Positions 55,881 to 64,000 of a stretch of DNA of 64,000 nucleotides are shown here, piece after piece; positions within the stretch are counted from its first letter, which is position 1; each line of letters opens with the position of its first letter. The translations under genes and the position numbers were made by a program. This DNA is from Linnemannia elongata. Lineage: Eukaryota; Mortierellomycota; Mortierellomycetes; Mortierellales; Mortierellaceae. The notes below the pieces were generated by a model. The model was not told the origin of the DNA, did not search any database, and saw only the letters and a list, made by a program, of their open reading frames with translations. The stretch covers positions 682,001-746,000 of the forward strand of contig JAXBDG010000014.1 in the NCBI GenBank assembly GCA_036320915.1. The letters are read 5' to 3'.

Positions 55881-57806
55881 ATGGATGCAGACATCCCACT
55901 AGTCATCCGCGGACTCCTGGCCGCCCTACTCGGACACCAGAGTCTGGGCAGAATCACCCTCCTCAACAAGGCCTGGAACAAAACCTGGACCCCGTACCTT
56001 TACAAGCACCTCCGCGTCATCACCCCTCTCCAACGAAGTCGATTCATGACCGCAAAGTCCCTCACAGCCCTCTCTCGCAATTCTCGATTTATCAGAACTA
56101 TCCAAACCCGTTACCCTCTTACCCTTGTCCCTTTTGCAGACAAGGACGAGGTGCCCATTTTACATTTGCACACTCTCGATATCTTAACAGACGCTCGGGC
56201 AGAGACATTGACTCAGGAGGAGGACTTGGCGATTGTAGGGGTCTTGGAGAGGAGTCCAGGGCTGTTGCATTTGAGTATCCGCAGGGCGCCTATTCATCCG
56301 GTCCGGATCCTGATGACAATTGTGAGATACCAGGTAGCCTTGCGGTCTTTGAGTCTTTTTAATGTGACAGAGTATGAGAAGATCCCGCAGGGGACTGTGG
56401 AGCTTGCCAAGGTGTTTCTGGATCGGTGCTCGGCGGAGCTGGAGACCCTTATCCTGGCACTGTACATCAACGGAATGCAGATCAACCACGACCCGTTGCG
56501 ACATGGAGGACCTCTTTCGATCGCGGGGGAGATCTCGACGACGCGCAAGAAGCATCCGAAGCTCAAGGTCTTTACGTTGGTGGGTCTTCAGGACGGGTCG
56601 GAGTTGGAGTGGCATGTGTTGAAGTGGTTCCTCCCCGGTTGCACGTCACTTCAGATTCTGGATAGTGCGAGGCCACAGCTCTCGGATGGGATCATTGGTT
56701 GGGTGACCGACTGTAGCGATGTTCAGGATGCTCTAGGGCAAGTAAAGGGTGTCTGGCCTCAAGCCTTCTTCGCCATGAGCCATCCTTCGAGGCGCCACGA
56801 CGACGAGGATATCTCGACGAGTATCGCCAACATCGTCAAGGAGACAGGTCGGTTCCGCCCGGTCTGGCATACCATCACCATCCACTGCCGCAGAGACCCC
56901 GAATTGAGCCAGACTGCCCAGGCGATCGCGCGAGTCTGCACAACGGATTTAGTCCGCCTCAATGTCGGTGACGCTTCACAGTTCGGAAGCAAGGGCATGC
57001 AGGCCGTCCTCACCAGCTGCCAGGACCTGCGACAGTTCGACTCGTTCAACGATGACAAGACGATCAACTATGTCTACACTAAGTACCCATCGATATCAGC
57101 CATGGATATGATCAGCCGCCCCTGGGTCTGTCGTTGGTTGACGCTCTTGCATCTCGAGATCCTGGATATCCCAAGGCCCGATATCACTGTGGACGGCACT
57201 GGCGATCCCCTCGAACTTTTTGGAGAAGTGGAGACTGCTACCAAAGAGGAGAGCCACGAGATCCAGAGGAAGGTCTATAGCCAGTTGGGTACCCTTTCGT
57301 GTCTTGAGGAACTGTATCTGGGCCACCGACAACATGCAGAAAGGCTCTCGACCATCCTCGAGGAGATTAGGAACGACGATGACGATATGGAGGACGAAGA
57401 TGATGAGGACGAGGATGAGGAAGACGAGGATGAGGAAGACGATGACACGGTTGGCACAACAAAATTCCAGATGAACTGCCTTGAGTTTTCGCTCGAGAGT
57501 GGCCTCCACCTTCTGGCTGGTTTGAAGGAGCTCCGGATCTTGGATGTCACCTTCACATGTCACCGGATCGGGATCCCTGAACTGGAATGGATGGAAACCA
57601 ACTTCCCGAACCTCGCTTCCCTTCGTGGCTTGGACCCCGTACGATCAATGGAGGACGATGTGCAATGCAAGTCTATCTTGAAGACACTCGGTTTCTTTGA
57701 TCCCGAACCGCTGACATGGGCTCGAACTCACAAGATCGAATGGCTCCCCAAGGAAGACCAGATGGACCAAAGGTGGCGGTGGACGGACGCGCTGGACGAG
57801 TATTAG
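55881..57806 (+). CDS. F-box/LRR-like protein, class B, with acidic insertion
   Basis: Intronless, 641 residues from the ATG at 55881; the open frame before it runs only to a poly-T tract (about 55811-55834) with no ATG. F-box: IPLVIRGLLAALLGHQSLGR, then LLNKAWNKTWTPYLYKHLRV. LRR-like repeats follow. Class B signature: W-V-C-R-W-L-T ... D-I-P-R-P-D-I, then IQRKVYSQLGTLSCLEELYL and ELEWMETNFPNLASLRGLDP. Near residues 495-525 there is an almost pure Asp/Glu stretch, a GAN-type codon expansion absent from its relatives. The last 254 coding bases and the 3' flank have a second copy 2,279 bases downstream (59832). Probable SCF substrate adaptor by family. Confidence 0.85.
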   Translation: MDADIPLVIRGLLAALLGHQSLGRITLLNKAWNKTWTPYLYKHLRVITPLQRSRFMTAKSLTALSRNSRFIRTIQTRYPLTLVPFADKDEVPILHLHTLDILTDARAETLTQEEDLAIVGVLERSPGLLHLSIRRAPIHPVRILMTIVRYQVALRSLSLFNVTEYEKIPQGTVELAKVFLDRCSAELETLILALYINGMQINHDPLRHGGPLSIAGEISTTRKKHPKLKVFTLVGLQDGSELEWHVLKWFLPGCTSLQILDSARPQLSDGIIGWVTDCSDVQDALGQVKGVWPQAFFAMSHPSRRHDDEDISTSIANIVKETGRFRPVWHTITIHCRRDPELSQTAQAIARVCTTDLVRLNVGDASQFGSKGMQAVLTSCQDLRQFDSFNDDKTINYVYTKYPSISAMDMISRPWVCRWLTLLHLEILDIPRPDITVDGTGDPLELFGEVETATKEESHEIQRKVYSQLGTLSCLEELYLGHRQHAERLSTILEEIRNDDDDMEDEDDEDEDEEDEDEEDDDTVGTTKFQMNCLEFSLESGLHLLAGLKELRILDVTFTCHRIGIPELEWMETNFPNLASLRGLDPVRSMEDDVQCKSILKTLGFFDPEPLTWARTHKIEWLPKEDQMDQRWRWTDALDEY

Positions 57807-58389
57807 GCGCTGACGAGTCGGAGGAGGATAAGAAGCAGGAGGCCGAGGAGAGGAGGGTTTGGAAAGAGAAGAGTAGATTTCCTTCAGCTCGGGCCGTGCT
57901 TGAAGAGGGGGTTTAGAGGTGAAGATGCCCGCCCTTGAAGATACAAAATTTTTTATCGAATTATTGTCAGACCGTGTGTCGAAATACGATATGCAGTTCT
58001 GCCAAGTGTACTACTACCCTTAATGTAGATGAGGAGAGTAAAGAGAGTGGTGCAGCCACTGATATGCAATACTAAGTCCTGCAATTGTGTATCAACTGTT
58101 ACCATTCCCCACTACGAGAAGCAGCCATCCCTTGGTTTCCATAAAGCCGTCATCTGTTGAACTCTGGCCCGATTTCATACACAGCGTTTGCAGGATGGAG
58201 CTAAAGTGAGCCCCCCAACATCCACGGCCAAAGTTCAGGGAGGATAGAATATTTCTACAGGAAGCGACTCTCCACGAACTATTTGCGCAAGGCTTTGGAG
58301 TAGTTCAACTCTTCCCTCCTGGAGCAAGGATCATCAAAATCATGGGCGCTTCTGCGCGAGAACCCTGATCTTGTCTGAATGAGAGCGCA
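57807..58389. other. 3' flank of the F-box gene, no gene seen
   Basis: The first 100 bases (to about 57909) belong to the segment duplicated downstream. The rest up to 58389 shows no supported gene or RNA. Confidence 0.4.
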
Positions 58390-59472
58390 GGGCGGGTTTG
58401 ATGATCCTGCGGCTGAGCTTTTTCCCGATCGAGATTAAAAGACCAGTTCATCTGAGGTCCGACAACCTGGTGGAGGATTACACCCGACGATGGCAATTTG
58501 GAGGAGAGCATGGCCCGATAGGTCCAATAAGCCAAACATTTGGGTATATGCATCTCAATGGATTCCGATATGGTGTTCTTACCTACGAGGAGACATGGTT
58601 TATCAAGCGAACCATGCAACACACGAACGACTTGGTGTATCTCCTACGATTTCTTCCAGTGGAACAGGACCAACTTTACTTCAACGCTACCTGTGGTTCA
58701 TTCGACAGGCGCATGATGACGAATGGACGCTCGACATCCCAACTGAAGAGAAGTAAGGGCTTCCAGAGAGAGACGACCATCAATATGACAGTCGGGAATC
58801 AGAGGACCATGAGCCAAGAAGGGGTAAAGGGAAACTCTCGTCGATTTTCAGGTTGATTGACGCATTCTCGTTAGCAAAGCGACAGTGGTGCTGATTATCA
58901 TAGATCGACTATTGATATCATTTTGCAACAAAAACGTAGGGGTTTTCCCAAGACACCTTCGCGAACCAGGACCGAGAATGTTTCTCGAGCGACGGTCGTT
59001 GCTCTGGACAACCTGGAGCTTATCTTGTGCGACGATGAGAGTGCGCAAACGTACAGAGCATCATGGAAGGATTGCGACTTTGTTTTGAACAAGTGCGACA
59101 TTTGGAAACAGCACGCGGTTGTGGAGGAGCTTGAGCACGAGGCGAGAGTTTAGCAGGTCCTGCAAAAGCTTCGAGGGTACAACATACCCAAGTTGAAGCT
59201 TTCTGGAATAGCAGACGGTATGGAAATGATTTCTGTGACGGACTTCACAGGAGCCGATATTAGCCATGAACGCTTAGATTTTTCCGACAAGAAGAAGATC
59301 AGGGAGGCACTTTCCCCGATCCACAGTTTGGGGGTCACAGAACATGCTTGTGAAGCGCAATGGACCAGTCAAGCGGTTCATTTTCATTGACTATGGACTT
59401 TCACAGTTTACTGCCGACAAGGAGAAGCTACAGCAGGTGGCAGATATCCTGGGCCTGCGGCTGGGGTGGTAA
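58390..59472 (+). pseudogene. Kinase-like protein pseudogene
   Basis: Discontinuous coding blocks on the plus strand. Block 1 (about 58398-58600) reads IEIKRPVHL ... GPIGPISQTFGYM and FRYGVLTYEETWFIKR; another frame continues with GPTLLQRYLWFIRQAHDD up to a donor-like GTAAGG at 58753. Block 2 (about 58923-59153) reads VSRATVVALDNLELIL ... WKDCDFVLNKCD and stops at a TAG at 59151-59153. The same frame resumes with QVLQKLRGYNIPKL ... ALSPIHSLGV, then a deletion removes the catalytic-loop region, and another frame reads NMLVKRNGPVKRF and FIDYGLSQF (a DFG-like DYG). The order beta-strand, helix, IHSLGV, N-loop, DYG fits a kinase-like fold. The IEIK start resembles PD-(D/E)XK-type modules. At least one stop and two frame changes make it non-functional. 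Confidence 0.65.
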
Positions 59473-59831
59473 TATGGCTCGGCTGCAACAGGTCGAGTTT
59501 ATGTCGCTTACTGGTTTGTGATCAAGGAATAACTGGGATAAGAGTTCGAGCAAATGATCTTTGGTACTAAAATACATGGCTGTGTCGCTAACTAATGGAG
59601 GCACTAGCTTTGGATGAGCTCTCTTGCTGTTGCAACATGACGATAAGAAAAATTGGTGGCGACAAAAAGAAATATATGCATAGGAGATGAGTCAAGGGAC
59701 AATGCCTGAAATAGAGATCACAACCCATTTTATTTTCGATGATGAATGGCTCAGGAATATAGCAACTTCTTTCTCCCCCCTCGTTACAATGCCTTATTCT
59801 TTTTCCCTGGCCGGCTGGTTTAAAGGAGCTC
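59473..59831. other. Spacer between pseudogene and duplicated fragment
   Basis: About 360 bases with no recognised feature; the open frame that enters the duplicated fragment from 59687 has no resemblance to the F-box gene before 59832. Confidence 0.4.
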
Positions 59832-60200
59832 TCACATGTCACAGGATCGGGATCCCTGAACTGGAATGGATGGAAACCGACTTCCCGAACCTCGCTTCCC
59901 TTCGTGGCTTGGACCCCGTACGATCAATGGAGGACGATGTGCAATGCAAGTCTATCTTGAAGACACTCGGTTTCTTTGATCCCGAACCGCTGACATGGGA
60001 TCGAACTCACAAGATCGAATGGCTCCCCAAGGAAGACCAGACGGACCAAAAGTGGCGGTGGACGGATGCGCTGGACGAGTATTAGGACGCTGACGAGTCG
60101 GAGGAGGATAAGAAGCAGGAGGCCGAGGAGAGGAGGGTTTGGAAAGAGAAGAGTAGACAAGCTCAATATGATTTTCTTCACAGCTCGGGTCATGCTTGAA
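59832..60200 (+). pseudogene. Duplicated 3' fragment of the class B F-box gene at 55881
   Basis: 59832-60085 repeats 57553-57806 with about six substitutions, including the stop. The match continues into the 3' flank with a one-base insertion and an insertion of about 20 bases near 60157, to about 60200. Only the last 84 residues are present (HRIGIPELEWMETDFPN and onward); the preceding in-frame sequence is unrelated and has no F-box. At least four of the six substitutions change the protein, as expected for drift without selection. Confidence 0.8.
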
Positions 60201-60303
60201 GGTCAGTAGCGAAATAATTAGCACAATGAATAAGAACACGCGATAACATTTTGAGCTTTGATTTAATATGAGCAAATGCTGATCGAATAAAAAAAAAAAG
60301 GCA

Positions 60304-62679
60304 TTATGGCTCTGAAGAAGGAGGATGAGGAAGAGGAGGGGAGGAGGATTGTGCGATCGAGGACGACTGTGAGGCCGCAATAATAGTCGTTGCCGCCGTG
60401 AAAGCAGGGCTTGCTATGAAGGTAGGAGGTGGCACGAAGCTGGAGGATGATGCCGTGGAACCGCTGGACTCTGCTGTAAAACTGCTAGGTGCCGCTGTGA
60501 ATCCTGAAGAAGTCGCGCTCATAGTTGCATAACTTGTTGTCGAACCAGACCTTGTAGAGGAGGCTCCTGCTGTGAAAGCCGGCCCCGCTGTGAAAGCAGA
60601 GCTGGATGTGAAAACTGGTTCAGCGGTAAACCCTGAGGATGAAAAGGAAGTCGAAGAAGTTGGTGATGACCTAAAAGTGCTTGTGGTGATAAGAGTGGGT
60701 CCCGATGTGAATGTCGCTGATGCCATAGGATTACGCGCTGAAACTGCGGAGGAAACAATAGTCGAGGCGTGGTATCTAACTTCAAACTGTCGACTGAGTC
60801 TCAAATCCGGCAATTTGGTTTGGAGCCACTGCAGATGTTCAGGAACATCAATCACGGGGACTTTGTCGTGGTTGTCTGGCAGGAATGTCGCAAGTCGTAA
60901 ATGTCTCCAGTTGTGCGCCATCCACTCGACCTCTGCCTGACCCACCGTCGCCGAAGAGTCCAAGGACCAGTCTATAGCATCCAGACGGACAGATCCTCGC
61001 AGCTCTCTCAGCTCCTTTAGACCCTCCAACATCTTCAGATATCCACGTTTGTTGATAGAATTGTTCTCGAGAATGAGCATTCGCGGGAACACACGAGATT
61101 CGGGTGTGAGGTCAAACTCATTTCCCGTCGGGTTGATTCTGACAGCGACAGACTTGAGATCCAGAACCTCTAGTTTGGTCAACGTGCCGAGGTTGCGGTA
61201 GAAGGTCTCCAATGCGGTCCATCGCCTCAATTCCTCTCCCCATCCAGCCTGCAGACGGTGATATTCTCCAAGGTTCACCGCCAGTCCCAGATATCTCAGC
61301 TTGGTGCACACCCACGGAGCAAGAGTCGCGTCGGCCAAGGTGATAGCCAATCGCGAGTGCCGCATTCCTGAAATCTCAAGGTGCTCCAAGGCGCGACAGC
61401 TGGCCAAGATCTCATGGATGCCATTGCTCTGGAGTCGGATGGCGTCCTGCAGAACGATCCTTCGAAGCGTCGTCGAGTGGTTTGTCACTGTCACTCCCAG
61501 TCGTCCGGGCGAATCATCCTGAATTCCAGTGTAATGAAGCGTTACTAGCTGCTGTCGAGGCAAGGATTCGGTCACATCCAGGACACAGCGTCCGCGCCCG
61601 TCCCTGTACTTTTGTCTAACAAAGATACGTCGAATCTTTGGGCAATTCGCCTTGATGACATCAACCATGTCATACCAATCGTTCTCCTCAGGGTTGATGA
61701 AAGGAAACTCGAGAGCCTCGAGCATAGGACAGTGGTAGAAGATGTGTCTGAGCTGCGAGTGAAGGTACCCTGTGGTGTCTACTGGCAGCTCCAGGACGGT
61801 TAGGCTCAACAAGGGCTCGCGGCGTTCGACAAGGACACCTTCACTCCAGTCAAGGTCTCTGGAAGACACATTGAGGTCGGGAATCGGAGCAAAGTGAAAG
61901 AGCTCGCCCTTCCACTTGAACGAGACAATCGACGGAGGCAAGGCGAAAAAGACCTTGGCGACATCGTAAAACGTTGGACGGGAGCTGGTGGAGCCTTTCA
62001 GTTCCAAATGCTTGAGGTTCTGGAGCCTGGAGATTGTCCGGGCCAAGACGCGGATAGAGAGAGGGGTGGGAACGTCAACTCCATGAATACGAAGATCGGT
62101 CAGACCAGGGTTGAGACCAACGAGCCAGCAGACTGTGAGGACCAAAGGGGAGGTGTTGTACATATTGATGGCATAGCTGAGATATCGTCCACCATACAGA
62201 GACTCGAGGTTGACATGCAGTCGGTGCAAGTGTGTGAAGAGCGGGAGGGGTGGGACCGTCTGCATTTGGGACCTGTAGTTTGGGTAAAGGTGCCAGGCGG
62301 GTTTGGCCAGCCTCAGAGGGACGGGGAGTTCAGCCGTTGATGTACCATTGTTGTTGTCGCGCTGCAGTTGCTCCATGTATTCTAGTGCGGCGACATACTG
62401 GAAGCAGAGGAAGACGAGGGTTATCTTGAGAGAACGGATACGGTCAAAGTTGTTGACGAGGGCGGAGAAGGCGTCGGGGGACTTTATGAGTCGAATGACT
62501 TGCTCTTCGGGGACGAGTTCGAGATGGTACCAAAAGCAGGGGTACAAAAGGGTGCGGAGTGCGCGGTTGGTCTGCATGAGGTTTGAGATGTCGCTTGCAC
62601 GGAGGAAGGACGAGAGCAGGCTGACCAGTTCTGGCAACTGGAAGAAGGTGACCGATGGCGGAGGAGGTGAAGACGACAT
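60304..62679 (-). CDS. F-box/LRR-like protein, class A, with Ser/Thr-rich C-terminal tail
   Basis: Intronless, 791 residues, the longest F-box gene here. F-box: FFQLPELVSLLSSFLRASDI, then LMQTNRALRTLLYPCFWYHLEL. LRR-like repeats follow. Class A signature is weaker than in its relatives: W-V-C-T-K-L ... N-L-G-E-Y, then RWTALETFYRNLGTLTKLEV. After the LRR part (ending near LQTKLPDLRLSRQFEV) a tail of about 150 residues is rich in Ser/Thr/Ala/Phe, with imperfect repeats of the F-T-A-G-P / F-T-A-x-P kind. The tail is absent from the other class A genes and is likely disordered. The promoter carries a (GTT)n tract. Probable SCF substrate adaptor by family. Confidence 0.85.
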   Translation of the reverse strand: MSSSPPPPSVTFFQLPELVSLLSSFLRASDISNLMQTNRALRTLLYPCFWYHLELVPEEQVIRLIKSPDAFSALVNNFDRIRSLKITLVFLCFQYVAALEYMEQLQRDNNNGTSTAELPVPLRLAKPAWHLYPNYRSQMQTVPPLPLFTHLHRLHVNLESLYGGRYLSYAINMYNTSPLVLTVCWLVGLNPGLTDLRIHGVDVPTPLSIRVLARTISRLQNLKHLELKGSTSSRPTFYDVAKVFFALPPSIVSFKWKGELFHFAPIPDLNVSSRDLDWSEGVLVERREPLLSLTVLELPVDTTGYLHSQLRHIFYHCPMLEALEFPFINPEENDWYDMVDVIKANCPKIRRIFVRQKYRDGRGRCVLDVTESLPRQQLVTLHYTGIQDDSPGRLGVTVTNHSTTLRRIVLQDAIRLQSNGIHEILASCRALEHLEISGMRHSRLAITLADATLAPWVCTKLRYLGLAVNLGEYHRLQAGWGEELRRWTALETFYRNLGTLTKLEVLDLKSVAVRINPTGNEFDLTPESRVFPRMLILENNSINKRGYLKMLEGLKELRELRGSVRLDAIDWSLDSSATVGQAEVEWMAHNWRHLRLATFLPDNHDKVPVIDVPEHLQWLQTKLPDLRLSRQFEVRYHASTIVSSAVSARNPMASATFTSGPTLITTSTFRSSPTSSTSFSSSGFTAEPVFTSSSAFTAGPAFTAGASSTRSGSTTSYATMSATSSGFTAAPSSFTAESSGSTASSSSFVPPPTFIASPAFTAATTIIAASQSSSIAQSSSPPLPHPPSSEP

Positions 62680-62698
62680 CAGAGCGTGATGTGTATTG

Positions 62699-62699
<1 letters not shown>

Positions 62700-62767
<68 letters not shown>
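62700..62767. repeat. (GTT)n microsatellite, about 22 units
   Basis: Uninterrupted TGT/GTT repeat directly upstream (20-90 bases) of the minus-strand F-box start at 62679, reading CAA-repeat in the sense of that gene. It lies in the 5' leader. Confidence 0.9.
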
Positions 62768-63359
62768 ATAGCGAATGTGAATGTGTGCAGGTCAAGGAAG
62801 AGGAGTTGTGGGTCAGTGTGTTAAAGAGAAGGGGTTAGACACGGTGTGTGAGTACGAAAGGTGGTGGTGGCAAAGCTCGACAGGATTGTTAATTGCACGC
62901 TCTCTAATTGCACAAGCGTGAAAAGTTATTGGGAGCAATGAGAAGAACGATATGGGAACCAGTGCCACGCGGATTTCCAGGCACCCGCCTAGGAAAAGAC
63001 GTCCTATGTGTCCAGGATGGTTGTGTGCCAACTGCCAAGACAGTTTGGGAAGAAGGTTTACGATGCCAAGCCGTTTCCGCAGTAAAGAAAAGAGAAAGCT
63101 GCGGGGGAGAGGAACTCTTTTAGTTCTTTATTTTTCGCAACACCGAACGAGCATAGCAGAGGGTGAAGGTGAATGCGTGCCTAAAGATCGGATCCAAAAG
63201 GGTTTCTTGATTGTGCTACGAGGCATAGATGTTATTATCCTACGCTCCTTCTTTCCTTCATTCCTTGACCACTTTGCTCAAGGCACCATCCCTCTTCAAA
63301 GAGAACCATGAACTAGACATGTTTCTTCGTCTCTGTCAGCTAATGCCACACCTCTTGTG

Positions 63360-63411
<52 letters not shown>

Positions 63412-63624
63412 CTACTCCTTCCTCCTTCGAAACTTAAAAAGACCAGAAAGAACCTTGTTCGTCAATGCATTCATCCCACGCTCTCTCACTCTCTGTCTCT
63501 CGCCCAATTGCACACCATTCTCCGCTCTTCACTTCTTCATAAGAATAAAAGGCACACCCTCCTTTCTCCATATTGTTCTTCTTCACTTGTCTTCTTCACT
63601 ACATTGAACATAGCCTCCCTCAAA
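62768..63624. promoter_or_regulatory. Divergent intergenic region with A44 tract
   Basis: Between two divergent F-box genes. Contains a run of about 44 A at 63366-63409 and a TATA-like AATAAAAG near 63544, about 74 bases before the ATG at 63625, followed by a CT-rich leader. No further gene seen. Confidence 0.5.
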
Positions 63625-64000
63625 ATGACAACCACTCAACTGCCCACTGAGGTCTTGGACCACGTCGCCAACTTCCTCGCCTTACCCGACTTTGCATCCC
63701 TCACTCGAGTCACCAAGGAATGGCATCAGATCTGGACCCGACATCTCTGGAGGTCCATTCACGTCCGCCATGAAGACCACCTCGACCCCTTCAACACCCC
63801 CGAAGCCATCAAAAGTAGACTCCAGCACGGCAACTACATCAGGGCTCTCCACGTCTGTAACTTTTCCATGGTCGAGCAGATCATGCTCGATAACAACATT
63901 CGCCTACACACCCTCGATCTCCTCGACACCTCTCGCACCCTTGGTCTGTACAAGTCTCAACCCGACATCCTCTTCCAGATCCTCCAAAAGAGCCCCTCCC
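63625..64000 (+). CDS. F-box/LRR-like protein, N-terminal part (runs off the window)
   Basis: Open frame from the ATG at 63625 to the right edge, 125 residues visible. F-box: LPTEVLDHVANFLALPDFAS, then VTKEWHQIWTRHLWRSIHV. The short distance from Met to F-box and the LPTE start resemble class B, but the diagnostic region lies outside the window, so class is uncertain. LRR-like leucine spacing starts near residue 70 (IRALHVCNF, LHTLDLLD). No intron in the visible part. Probable SCF substrate adaptor by family. Confidence 0.8.
   Translation, partial: MTTTQLPTEVLDHVANFLALPDFASLTRVTKEWHQIWTRHLWRSIHVRHEDHLDPFNTPEAIKSRLQHGNYIRALHVCNFSMVEQIMLDNNIRLHTLDLLDTSRTLGLYKSQPDILFQILQKSPS

Noticed and set aside
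58000..58300. Possible further exon of the kinase-like pseudogene
   Set aside because: No frame with coding composition could be linked to the block at 58398.

Overview
The window is fungal nuclear DNA. Genes carry several short GT-AG introns, promoters are CT-rich, and there are long A/T, C and G homopolymers and (GTT)n tracts. The F-box/LRR-like multigene family, the myosin-motor chitin synthase and the overall intron style suggest an early-diverging, Mortierella-like mucoromycete. That placement is inference; no marker gene here fixes the species.

Layout. 1-3729 (-): 5' part of a vigilin/Scp160-type multi-KH RNA-binding protein that runs off the left edge. 4808-7214 (+): low-complexity protein with two C-terminal membrane segments. 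7600-9549 (-): F-box/LRR-like gene. 10975-17299 (-): tandem array of FAD monooxygenases, one decayed copy and two complete six-exon copies. 18651-22771 (-): two more F-box/LRR-like genes. 25361-26118 (+): four-span membrane protein. 26882-29579 (+): ArfGAP2/3 (Glo3-type) with seven exons. 29824-32382 (-): bZIP transcription factor. 32858-34343 (+): bacterial-type solute-binding-protein fold with one intron. 36591-44259 (+): class V-type chitin synthase with a myosin-like motor. 44566-44814 (-): small secreted six-cysteine, defensin-like peptide. 46110-48113 (+): F-box/LRR-like gene. 48387-51113: repeat-rich stretch (inverted repeat, 572-bp tandem duplication, 31-bp repeat, 226-bp minisatellite). 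50324-53096 (+): Ser/Thr kinase. 53950-57806 (+): two tandem F-box/LRR-like genes. 58390-60200: kinase-like pseudogene and a duplicated 3' fragment of the preceding F-box gene. 60304-62679 (-) and 63625 to the right edge (+): two further F-box/LRR-like genes.

The housekeeping part (vesicle coat recycling, cell-wall synthesis, mRNA binding) is interleaved with accessory content. Eight F-box/LRR-like genes fall into two sequence classes, recognisable by different signatures before the C-terminal LRR part. They sit among duplicated and decaying sequence, which looks like birth-and-death evolution. The most distinctive items are the defensin-like peptide gene beside the chitin synthase, the FAD-monooxygenase array with one mismatched exon, and the bacterial-type binding protein carrying a fungal intron. 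No tRNA, rRNA, CRISPR or recognisable intact transposon was found by eye. Exon borders were read from splice motifs and frame continuity and are unverified by transcripts.
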